Shown: positions 1-5,754 of the stretch, piece after piece | Position numbering within the stretch: the first letter of the stretch is position 1 | Layout of the letters: every line of letters begins with the position of its first letter | Assembly: GCA_003506735.1 (NCBI GenBank) | Contig: DNYS01000121.1 | Coordinates: forward strand, 16,250-24,217 | Source of the DNA: Nitrospinota bacterium | GTDB lineage: Bacteria; UBA8248 | DNA: 7,968 bases | Reading direction: 5' to 3' | Translations under genes and position numbers: made by a program | The notes under the pieces: generated by a model | Database searches by the model: none | What the model saw: only the letters and a program-made list of their open reading frames with translations | Told to the model about the DNA's origin: nothing

Positions 1-582
1 GAGGGTGGCGGTGTGCTGCTGGCGGGCGAGGTACATGGGCCGGGCGGCGGGGGCGAAGGATTTCGAGCGCGGCGAGAAAATCTCGACGCCGCGAATCGCG
101 CGCTTGCCGTCGTTGCCCCCGGTGACGAGAACGCTCCCGCTCTTGAGGAGCGTGACCGCATGATCGTAGCGGGCGGCGGCCATGTCGATCCGGGTGAGCG
201 CGCCCCCCGCGGGGGGGATGATCGCCGCCTCGCGGATCGCCTTGTTGGGCTGGGTCCATCCGCCGGTGAGGAGGACGCTCCCGTCCCCCAGGCGGACGGC
301 GCGGTGCCATCCCCGGGAGCGGAGCCCCGGCGCGGGAAGGGCCATGAATCTCCCCTCGGCGGTCCCGTAAAACTCGATGGTGCCCAGCGGATCGGTTTTC
401 GTCAGCCCGGCGGCGATGAGGATTCGCCCCGCGCCCAGATCGGTAGCGGTGTGGCCGTGGCGGGGGCCGGTCATGGGGCCGGTATTCGTAAAGTCGCCAT
501 CGTCCGAGCATCCCGCAGCCGCGAGCGCTATGAAAAAGACGAGCGGAGCGGCTCTCGGCGCACCGGCGCGAAACGATCTCAT
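1..582 (-). CDS. Kelch-repeat lipoprotein, 3' end beyond window
   Basis: The first 194 codons are visible, starting with ATG at 582. Residues 1-25 look like a lipoprotein signal peptide: an Arg-rich start, a hydrophobic stretch (LVFFIALAAAG) and Cys25 as the probable lipidated residue, followed by Ser-Asp-Asp. The mature part has kelch-type blades about 45-55 residues apart, each with an aromatic or polar residue plus His, an Ala-rich strand, a short turn and a Gly-Gly end: RHGHTATDLGAGRILIAAG, GWHRAVRLGDGSVLLTGG, RYDHAVTLLKSGSVLVTGG, and RQQHTATL at the edge. This implies a beta-propeller of the galactose-oxidase central-domain type, anchored to a membrane and facing the periplasm or outside. 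Propellers of this kind mostly bind ligands or proteins, and no enzymatic residue can be named. The start overlaps the MOSC stop as ATGA, and a GGGGGAGG ribosome site at 587-594 lies inside the MOSC gene, so translation is probably coupled. Function is unknown. Confidence 0.85.
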   Translation of the reverse strand, partial: MRSFRAGAPRAAPLVFFIALAAAGCSDDGDFTNTGPMTGPRHGHTATDLGAGRILIAAGLTKTDPLGTIEFYGTAEGRFMALPAPGLRSRGWHRAVRLGDGSVLLTGGWTQPNKAIREAAIIPPAGGALTRIDMAAARYDHAVTLLKSGSVLVTGGNDGKRAIRGVEIFSPRSKSFAPAARPMYLARQQHTATL

Positions 583-1244
583 TGTGCCTCCCCCGGCGGG
601 AGGCCGGCCTTTTCCAGCCGCCGCTCAAGCGCCTGGCGGATCCCGGGGGCCAGCGCCGGGATGCGGAGCGCCCTGCGCGCCGTTTCGAGGTCGTCCTCGC
701 CGAAGTTCCGGAGGCGGGCCAGTTCCAGTACACTGATCCCCTCGGGGCCGGACTCGATCCGCTCGATGGGATCGCCCGCGCCGATCTCTCCCTCCTCCAG
801 GACGCGCATGTAGATTCCCAGCCGCCCGCTCTCGAGAAACCGCTGGACGAAGGCCTGGGAGCCCATCTTGATCCCGAGCTTGTAGCAGGGATTTCTCGGC
901 TGGCTGACCTCGGCCACCGCCCCTCCGATCCGGAAGATGTCCCCGATGCAGACCGCCTCCTCGGTCATCCCCTCGGCGGTGAGATTTTCGCCGAACTGGC
1001 CGGGGGCGAGATCCTCCCGCCTGAGTTCCTTTTTCCAGTATTCGTAGTTTTCGGCGGCATAGGCATAGACGGCCTTGTGGATGCCCCCGTGGTTCGTCAG
1101 GTCCGCCTGGGCATCGCCCTCGATGTTGAGCGTTCGTATCATGACGCGGCCCTGGACGGGGGTTTTAAAAATTCCGGTGCGGATGACCCGGCCCCGATGC
1201 ACGGCGGAGCGGGGCCCGGAGACGTTGACCGAGAGCAGTTTCAT
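579..1244 (-). CDS. YiiM-like MOSC domain protein
   Basis: A 221-residue protein with start ATG at 1244. MOSC proteins carry sulfur or molybdenum cofactor-related chemistry through a conserved Cys. Here that is Cys120 in QPRNPCYKLG, the form typical of the YiiM branch. Other family blocks are TGIFKTPVQGRV (about 23-34), NHGGIHKAVYAY (51-62), PGQFGENLTAEG (81-92) and AGDPIE near 156-161. Residues about 168-212 fit the C-terminal 3-alpha domain. E. coli YiiM and the related YcbX protect against 6-N-hydroxylaminopurine with the molybdenum cofactor, so detoxification of N-hydroxylated bases is a reasonable but unproven role. The frame stays open upstream to 2033, but that stretch is antisense-free overlap with recN in another phase and reads as Pro/Arg-rich noise. 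The MKLLSVNVSGPR start is the family start. It overlaps the recN stop as ATGA and has no clear ribosome site of its own, suggesting reinitiation after RecN. Confidence 0.93.
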   Translation of the reverse strand: MKLLSVNVSGPRSAVHRGRVIRTGIFKTPVQGRVMIRTLNIEGDAQADLTNHGGIHKAVYAYAAENYEYWKKELRREDLAPGQFGENLTAEGMTEEAVCIGDIFRIGGAVAEVSQPRNPCYKLGIKMGSQAFVQRFLESGRLGIYMRVLEEGEIGAGDPIERIESGPEGISVLELARLRNFGEDDLETARRALRIPALAPGIRQALERRLEKAGLPPGEAQ

Positions 1245-3007
1245 CGCGGGGCCGCTTTGGGCCGCTTGGCGGAGGCGCGCCGGGAGGTTTTTCTTTTCCC
1301 GGCTTCGAGCATTTCGGCGGCGTGTTTTTTGGCCGCCTCGGTGACTTCGAGTCCGGCGCCCATGCGGGCGATCTCCTCGATTCGCGCGCCACCCTCGATG
1401 GGTTCGATGGCGGTGAAGGTGCGCCCGGCGGCGGTACGCTTGTCGATCCGGAAATGGCGGTCGCCCAGGCAGGCGACCTGGGGCAGGTGGGTGATGACGA
1501 GCACCTGGTGATTGCCCGATACCTCCTGGAGCTTGCGGCCCACGACCTCGGCCACCCCGCCGCCGATGCCGGCGTCCACCTCGTCGAAGACGAGGGTGGG
1601 GATCAGGTCCCCGCGTCGGAGGACGGATTCGAGGGCGAGCATGAGGCGGGAAAGCTCCCCGCCCGATGCGATGCGGGCCAGGGGCCGGGGCGGCTCGCCG
1701 GTATTTGGCGAGAAGTAAAACTCGCAGGCGTCGATTCCGTCCGAGCGAAGCTGGACCTTTTCTCCATCGATCTCGATAAAGCCCGCCGGATCGGGGCGGC
1801 GCTCCACCCTCGTTTCGAGCACGGCTCCCTCGAGCCCCAGCTCGGCCAGGTTGTCCCGCATTCCCGCGTCGAACTCCCGGGATGCCTCCCGCCGCCGGTT
1901 CGAGAGGACGATGGAGCGGCGGGCGACTTCTTCCCGGAGGCTCCGGGCGGTCTCCTCGAGGCGGGATTCGGTCCCCCCCTCGTCCGAGAGGGCATCGAGT
2001 TCGGAGCGGACCCGGGCGAGGCAGGCGAGGCACTCGGCCTCGTCGTTACCGTACTTGCGCAAGGTCTCGCGTAAGAGCGCGCGCCGCGCTTCGAGTTCCT
2101 CCAGGCGTTCCGGGTCCATCTCGATTCCGCCGAAATAATCCCGGACCGAATCGGCCAGCGATTCCACCTCGGCGCGGGCGGAGGACGCCTGCTCCGCCAG
2201 GGGGGCCTGGGAGGGGTCCAGTTCGATTAGCCGCTCGAGGTTGCGCAGGCACTCGCCCAGTTGTTCGATCACCGAGCCCTCGGCCCCGTAAAGCGCCTCG
2301 TAGACTCCTCGGCCCAGCGCGCCCAGGCGCTCGACGTTGCGCAGTCGCGGAAGTTCGGCCTCGATGGATTCGGCCTCACCCGGCGAGAGGGCGGCGCGCT
2401 CGAGTTCCCCGGCCTGGAATCTCAGGAGATCGGCGCGCTGGGCGCGCTCGCGTGCGCCCGTGCGGTGGGCTTCGAGTTCCTCCGCGGCCGCCCGGAGCTC
2501 GGAGACGAGATGGCCCAGGGCAGTGCGCTCATCGCCCAGCCCGGCGAAATCGTCGAGCAGGCCCATGTGCGCCGAGGGCTTGAGGAGGGTCTGCTGGGCG
2601 TGCTGGCCGTGAATGTTAACCAGGGCGTCCGCGATGGAGGCGAGGGTGGCGGCGGTGGAGAGCGCCCCGTTCAGGTAGATGCGGCTGCGCCCCGAGGCCG
2701 AGATGCGCCGCCGGACGATGAGTTCCCCGTCGGGGGGGACATCGACGCCCGCGCTTTCGAGCGTAGCCCGTGCGGCCCGGCCGCCGGGCGTGGAGGGCAG
2801 CTCGAAGAGGCTTTCGACGGTGGCGTCCTTCGCCCCGGATCGGACGAGCCCCGCGCTCGCGCGGCCGCCCAGGGTGAGGTGAAGGGCCTCGAAGATGATC
2901 GATTTTCCGGCGCCGGTTTCGCCCGTCAGCACGTTCAGCCCGGGCCCGAAGCCCACTTCGAGCGAATCGATGATGGCGAAATCGGAGATGCGCATCAGGC
3001 GGAGCAT
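1241..3007 (-). CDS. recN: DNA repair protein RecN
   Basis: A 588-residue SMC-like ATPase acting in recombinational repair of double-strand breaks, in the cytoplasm on DNA. It is complete, with ATG at 3007. The N-terminal half-ATPase begins LRLMRISDFAIIDSLEV, with Walker A GETGAGKS at 29-36 and the RecN block NIHGQHAQQTLL at 131-142. Residues about 160-400 are rich in Glu, Arg, Ala and Leu and form the antiparallel coiled coil. The C-terminal half has the ABC signature SGGELSR at 448-454, Walker B LVFDEVDAGIGG at 472-483 and the ITHLPQVA switch at 505-512. All ATPase motifs look intact. It is slightly longer than the E. coli protein (553), mostly through a basic tail after residue 570 (KRKTSRRASAKRPK), which could touch DNA. 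Only 7 bp separate it from the nadK stop, an adjacency common in bacteria, and its own stop overlaps the MOSC start. No LexA-type box was recognised nearby. Confidence 0.98.
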   Translation of the reverse strand: MLRLMRISDFAIIDSLEVGFGPGLNVLTGETGAGKSIIFEALHLTLGGRASAGLVRSGAKDATVESLFELPSTPGGRAARATLESAGVDVPPDGELIVRRRISASGRSRIYLNGALSTAATLASIADALVNIHGQHAQQTLLKPSAHMGLLDDFAGLGDERTALGHLVSELRAAAEELEAHRTGARERAQRADLLRFQAGELERAALSPGEAESIEAELPRLRNVERLGALGRGVYEALYGAEGSVIEQLGECLRNLERLIELDPSQAPLAEQASSARAEVESLADSVRDYFGGIEMDPERLEELEARRALLRETLRKYGNDEAECLACLARVRSELDALSDEGGTESRLEETARSLREEVARRSIVLSNRRREASREFDAGMRDNLAELGLEGAVLETRVERRPDPAGFIEIDGEKVQLRSDGIDACEFYFSPNTGEPPRPLARIASGGELSRLMLALESVLRRGDLIPTLVFDEVDAGIGGGVAEVVGRKLQEVSGNHQVLVITHLPQVACLGDRHFRIDKRTAAGRTFTAIEPIEGGARIEEIARMGAGLEVTEAAKKHAAEMLEAGKRKTSRRASAKRPKAAPR

Positions 3008-3014
3008 GGCGGTC

Positions 3015-3917
3015 TCAGCCGCTTTTCGTGCCGCGGGGGTGCGTCTCCCATAGGAGCTTCTCTCGCAGGATCTGGAAAAAGTCGGTGCCGACGGGGCGCA
3101 CCAGGCGGACGGGGGCGGGGCTCAGCCCGACGCGCAGGTGGTCGTTGGTGTTGAGTTCGCACCCGGGCTGCCCGTCGATGGTGAGGAGGAGGCTCCGGTC
3201 CTCGGCCTCGTAATCGGTGAAGAGCATGACGTCCACCGTCGCCTCGGCCGGAATGACGAGCGGGCGGTTGCTCAGCGTATGCGGGCAGATCGGATTGATG
3301 AGCATGACGTTCAGGTCGGGCATGAGGAGCGGGCCCCCCGCCGAAAGGGAGTAGGCGGTCGAGCCGGTGGGGGTGGCGATGATCAGCCCATCGGCCCGGA
3401 AGATGCCCACCATGCGGCCCTCTATCGACACCTGGAACTCCACCATCCGGGCGAGTGGCCCGGAGGTCAGGACGACATCGTTGAGCACGTCGGTGAGCGG
3501 GATGTTTTCCCCGTTTTTTTGCGCCGAGGGGCGGAGCCGCATCCGGGATTCGACGGTGTACTCCCCCTTGAGGAGGATTCGCTCGAGCGCCGGGATGACC
3601 CCGGTTGCGGGGATATCGGCGAGAAAGCCCAGATGGCCGGTATTCACGCCCAAAAGCGGAGGTGCATTTTCGCCCAGAAGCTGGGCTGTCCTTAGCATGG
3701 ACCCGTCGCCTCCGATGACGATCACCAGGTCGGCGCCGACGACCGCCGTCTCGCGGGCCATGCCGCCGGGAAGAGCGGCCCCCTCGGCGGCACCCTTGTC
3801 CAGGGCGGTTTCGAAGCCGTTGTCCTGGAGCCATTTCGCCAGGGCGCTCAGGTTCATCTCCGCACTCTGCCCGGTGGGCCATGTCGTGAGGGCAATTTTT
3901 TGAAATGGAGCGGGCAC
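3015..3917 (-). CDS. nadK: NAD kinase
   Basis: A 300-residue cytoplasmic enzyme phosphorylating NAD to NADP with ATP, the only route to NADP in most bacteria. Family motifs in order: GGDG at 69-72 (phosphate-binding, catalytic Asp71), VNTGHLGFL at 91-99, LNDVVL at 145-150 (Asp where many homologues have Glu), ADGLIIATPTGSTAYS at 175-190 followed by LSAGGP, and NPICPHTLSNRPLVIP at 208-223. The sequence is closest in style to proteobacterial and other Gram-negative NadK. I place the start at GTG 3917: it puts the first beta strand (QKIALTTWP) at residue 6, as in the family, and AAAGGAG lies about ten bases upstream. The next Met, at residue 21, would remove that strand. The gene precedes recN by 7 bp and follows a repeat-bearing gap that may hold its own promoter. 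Confidence 0.97.
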   Translation of the reverse strand: MPAPFQKIALTTWPTGQSAEMNLSALAKWLQDNGFETALDKGAAEGAALPGGMARETAVVGADLVIVIGGDGSMLRTAQLLGENAPPLLGVNTGHLGFLADIPATGVIPALERILLKGEYTVESRMRLRPSAQKNGENIPLTDVLNDVVLTSGPLARMVEFQVSIEGRMVGIFRADGLIIATPTGSTAYSLSAGGPLLMPDLNVMLINPICPHTLSNRPLVIPAEATVDVMLFTDYEAEDRSLLLTIDGQPGCELNTNDHLRVGLSPAPVRLVRPVGTDFFQILREKLLWETHPRGTKSG

Positions 3918-3927
3918 GGTTCGATTT

Positions 3928-3934
3928 CTCCTTT
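3928..3934 (-). promoter_or_regulatory. Ribosome binding site of nadK
   Basis: On the minus strand this reads AAAGGAG, a near-perfect Shine-Dalgarno, with ten bases to the GTG at 3917-3915. It is what decides the non-ATG start of nadK. Confidence 0.75.
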
Positions 3935-3955
3935 ATTCAGCCGAACGGGAAGGTA

Positions 3956-3984
3956 AGTATCCCAAGGCCCAAGGTGGGCCGCAA
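3956..3984 (-). promoter_or_regulatory. Possible internal promoter for nadK-recN, with hairpin spacer
   Basis: Minus-strand TTGCGG (3984-3979) and GATACT (3961-3956) are 17 bp apart, a partial sigma70 match: three of six at -35 and four of six at -10. The spacer holds a perfect 6-bp inverted repeat, GGCCCA-AGG-TGGGCC (3966-3980), which could be an operator or a transcript hairpin. The gap after the DUF2400 gene makes a second promoter reasonable, but the match is modest. Confidence 0.3.
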
Positions 3985-3988
3985 CCGG

Positions 3989-4060
3989 CTCCCGGGCCGG
4001 GTTCCATCTCCAGGCCAGGTTCTACTCCCAGGCCGGGAGCTACCCCCCGGCTGGGATCTA
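3989..4060. repeat. Degenerate 17-19 bp tandem repeat, four units
   Basis: On the plus strand, four adjacent units start at 3989, 4008, 4025 and 4043, with lengths 19, 17, 18 and 18. Each is a variant of CTCCCAGGCCGGGTTCTA, with a quasi-palindromic core (CCCGGGCCGGG, CCAGGCCAGG, CCCAGGCCGGG, CCCCCGGCTGGG). On the minus strand three units begin with TAG, and the first of these TAGs is the stop codon of the DUF2400 gene, so the array appears to have grown from the 3' end of that gene. The first three TAG codons are in one frame. There is no T-run, so it does not look like a standard intrinsic terminator. Confidence 0.75.
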
Positions 4061-4990
4061 GAAAGTCTCGCCGCGCTGGGATGCCGCCTGCGCCAGGGCG
4101 GCGCGCTTTTTCTTTTTCGGAACCTTCCGCCAGTGGCGGCAGATGTCCTGAAGGGGGCAGCCGGCGCAGAGAAGGATGTCCGGCCGCCTCGGGCAGTGGC
4201 CCAGGATGCCGAGCCGCGATATGGCGAAGTCGTAGGCGGCGGGGTCGTCCGGGTTGAGCAGCTTGAGCGAGGCGGTGATCTCCTCGGCCATTCGCCGGTC
4301 CGGCGTCCGGCGGTCCGTCAATCCCAGCAGGCCCCCGATCCGGGCAATGTGTGTGTCCAGGGGGATCACGAGCTGGTCCGGGCGGGGGGTCCGCCAGAGG
4401 CCAAGATCCACGCCGTCGTCGCGGCGCACCATCCATTTCAAAAAAAGATGAAGCCGCTTGCACGCGCCCTGGCCCGAGGGGTCGGGCATGAGATAGTCGA
4501 AGCCGTCCGGTTTTTTCGCGGCGCTCCCCGGCGCGAGGGCGTGAAGGCGGCCGCGAAAAGCGGCCAGGGCGCCGGTCAGGGTGGCCGCGCCGGGATCGTA
4601 ATCGAGCATGAACGCGGCCTCGAGGGAGCCGAACTCCCGCAGTGCAGCGCCCGTCATGTGGGCGAAGCGGGCGAGGCCGGCCGATCCGACCCAGCGGTGG
4701 AGGATGCCGTTGAACAATTTTCCGTCTTTTTTTATTTCGAACCCAAGAAGGGTTTCGGCCGGGCGCCCGCCCAGGCGGTCGAGTACCCGGCGAAGGCTGG
4801 CCCGTACGGCCTTGGCGTTTCCGAAGGCCAGGGCGGCGGCGAAAAAAGCGGCGGCCTCGCGGTCCTCCCGGCGGGGGTAGGCGTGGACCAGCCCGAGCGG
4901 GTCCGAGTCGAGGTGGGCCGGCCCATAGGCCCTCATCAGCCGGTCAAGGCTGGATTTTACGAGCGTCGCGTCCCCGGGCGCGAGCGCCAT
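4058..4990 (-). CDS. DUF2400 / TIGR02757 family protein, glycosylase-like
   Basis: A 310-residue protein of the uncharacterised DUF2400 (TIGR02757) family. Family blocks: DPLGLVHAYPRREDREAAAF near 30-49, AFGNAKAVRASL, an FGSLEAAF helix, then the diagnostic KRLHLFLKWMVR (178-189), DDGVDLGLW (191-199), IPLDTHIARI (209-218) and NPDDPAAYDFAISRLGI. The C-terminus has Cys266-x8-Cys275-x2-Cys278-x5-Cys284, very like the iron-sulfur loop of endonuclease III (Cx6Cx2Cx5C). The upstream DTHIAR matches the VDTHIFR segment that holds the catalytic Asp of that superfamily. I therefore infer an HhH-GPD-like fold, with Asp212 and perhaps Lys178 as active residues, and a DNA-repair role; the family has no function I can cite. 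After the cysteines comes a basic tail (KVPKKKKR). The ATG at 4990 shares one base with the dtd stop (TGATG), so translation is probably coupled. Confidence 0.9.
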   Translation of the reverse strand: MALAPGDATLVKSSLDRLMRAYGPAHLDSDPLGLVHAYPRREDREAAAFFAAALAFGNAKAVRASLRRVLDRLGGRPAETLLGFEIKKDGKLFNGILHRWVGSAGLARFAHMTGAALREFGSLEAAFMLDYDPGAATLTGALAAFRGRLHALAPGSAAKKPDGFDYLMPDPSGQGACKRLHLFLKWMVRRDDGVDLGLWRTPRPDQLVIPLDTHIARIGGLLGLTDRRTPDRRMAEEITASLKLLNPDDPAAYDFAISRLGILGHCPRRPDILLCAGCPLQDICRHWRKVPKKKKRAALAQAASQRGETF

Positions 4991-5439
4991 CAGAGGGCCC
5001 CCCCGGTGTCTAGAATCAGGGTGACCGGGCCATCGTTGATCAGCTCAACCTCCATCATGGCGCCGAATTCTCCTGCCGCGGCGGGCACGCCGTATCCCTC
5101 GACCGCGCGGATAAATTTCAGGATGAGATCTTTGGCCAAACCGGGGGCGGCGGCCCCGGTGAAGGAGGGGCGTCTTCCCCTCCGGCAGTCCCCGTAGAGA
5201 GTGAACTGGCTGATGATGAGCATCTCCCCCCCGGTGTCCAGGAGGGAGCGGTTCATTTTTCCGGTCTCGTCGGCGAAAATTCGAAGATGCACAATTTTCT
5301 CCGCCATATACAGCACCTCTCGATCCGAATCCCCGGGACCCACAGCAATGAGGGCCAGAATCCCGGCACCGATTTCGCCGACGGATTGCCCGTCCACGCT
5401 CACGCTGGATTTTTTGACCCGCTGGATAACGGCGCGCAT
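4990..5439 (-). CDS. dtd: D-aminoacyl-tRNA deacylase
   Basis: A 149-residue homodimeric cytoplasmic enzyme that hydrolyses D-amino acids (and Gly mis-attached to tRNA-Ala) from tRNA, a chiral proofreading step in translation. The whole protein fits the family and its usual length (E. coli 145): start MRAVIQRVKKSSVSVDG, MAEKIVHLRIF at 45-55, the active-site block SQFTLYGD at 77-84, RRGRRPSF at 87-93, and the Gly-cisPro motif NDGPVT at 135-140. All key residues appear intact. The ATG at 5439 has AGAGGA (5448-5453) eight bases upstream. It is the first gene of the leftward block, facing the AT-rich divergent region, and its stop overlaps the DUF2400 start by one base. Confidence 0.98.
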   Translation of the reverse strand: MRAVIQRVKKSSVSVDGQSVGEIGAGILALIAVGPGDSDREVLYMAEKIVHLRIFADETGKMNRSLLDTGGEMLIISQFTLYGDCRRGRRPSFTGAAAPGLAKDLILKFIRAVEGYGVPAAAGEFGAMMEVELINDGPVTLILDTGGAL

Positions 5440-5633
5440 CCGTGCTTTCCTCTGAATAACGATGATTCCTTGATACAGGACCGGAGGTGTTCGGGCACCT
5501 TGGATTTTATCAAATTTGCCCGTTGATTAGGAGGCTTGCCCCGGGATGCGGATGGAACCCCTTCAGGCGCGATGCGAAAAAAAGAAGAAAGTCCGAAATG
5601 TTGAATTATTATTAATATTTATATTTCTCCTCC

Positions 5634-5680
5634 AAATTGCAGTCTTCCACTTGTAAATTTTGGGCACCATCATGTAAATT
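5634..5680. repeat. Three AAATT direct repeats at 21-bp period
   Basis: AAATT occurs at 5634-5638, 5655-5659 and 5676-5680, exactly 21 bp (two helical turns) apart. The last two are extended to TGTAAATT. A further GAATT at 5603-5607 is 31 bp before the first, close to three turns. All face the same side of the helix, which fits a protein-binding array or sequence-directed curvature. The neighbouring regulator has a MerR-like domain, so autoregulation is an obvious but untested idea. Confidence 0.6.
5650..5678 (-). promoter_or_regulatory. Possible promoter of the dtd operon
   Basis: Minus-strand TTTACA (5678-5673), 17 bp, TACAAG (5655-5650): five of six at -35 and four of six at -10. It would give a leader of about 200 nt before dtd. 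The same bases form the AAATT repeat array, so a protein bound there would block it. Another candidate nearer the gene is the -10-like GATAAAAT at 5504-5511, which lacks a -35. Neither is certain. Confidence 0.25.
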
Positions 5681-5754
5681 AAAAATTTAGAAAACCATGA
5701 TATTGAAGCAGTTGCCGGATTGTTGGATGGTTTATTCTTTTTTCATGGTATTTA

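Larger units (their letters stand above)
5440..5754. other. Divergent intergenic region, dtd / response regulator
   Basis: A 315-bp stretch with no convincing gene. The dtd-proximal part (5440-5576) is mixed in composition and has a small inverted repeat AGGTG-TTCGGG-CACCT (5485-5500). From about 5577 it becomes strikingly AT-rich compared with everything else in the window. This part should contain the promoters for both directions. Promoter matches on either strand are weak and are listed separately where worth noting. Confidence 0.7.

Noticed and set aside
582..1511. Plus-strand open frame of 309 codons
   Set aside because: Antisense shadow of the MOSC gene and the recN end; no family resemblance.
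1245..2033. Open frame joined to the N-terminus of the MOSC protein, giving a 484-residue fusion
   Set aside because: It overlaps recN in another phase, is Pro/Arg/Gly-rich without domain features, and the MOSC family start is at 1244 with an ATGA junction.
2261..3154. Plus-strand open frame of 297 codons
   Set aside because: Antisense shadow of the recN N-terminal half, Gly/Arg-rich without motifs.
3905..5197. Plus-strand open frame of 430 codons opposite DUF2400 and dtd
   Set aside because: Antisense to two clearly recognisable genes; its translation is low-complexity, and long shadow frames are common in this GC-rich DNA.
5651..5680. Plus-strand promoter TTGTAA-18-TAAATT or a sigma54 site at 5660-5676 for the response regulator
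   Set aside because: Hexamer matches are poor and the sigma54 -12 GC element is missing.
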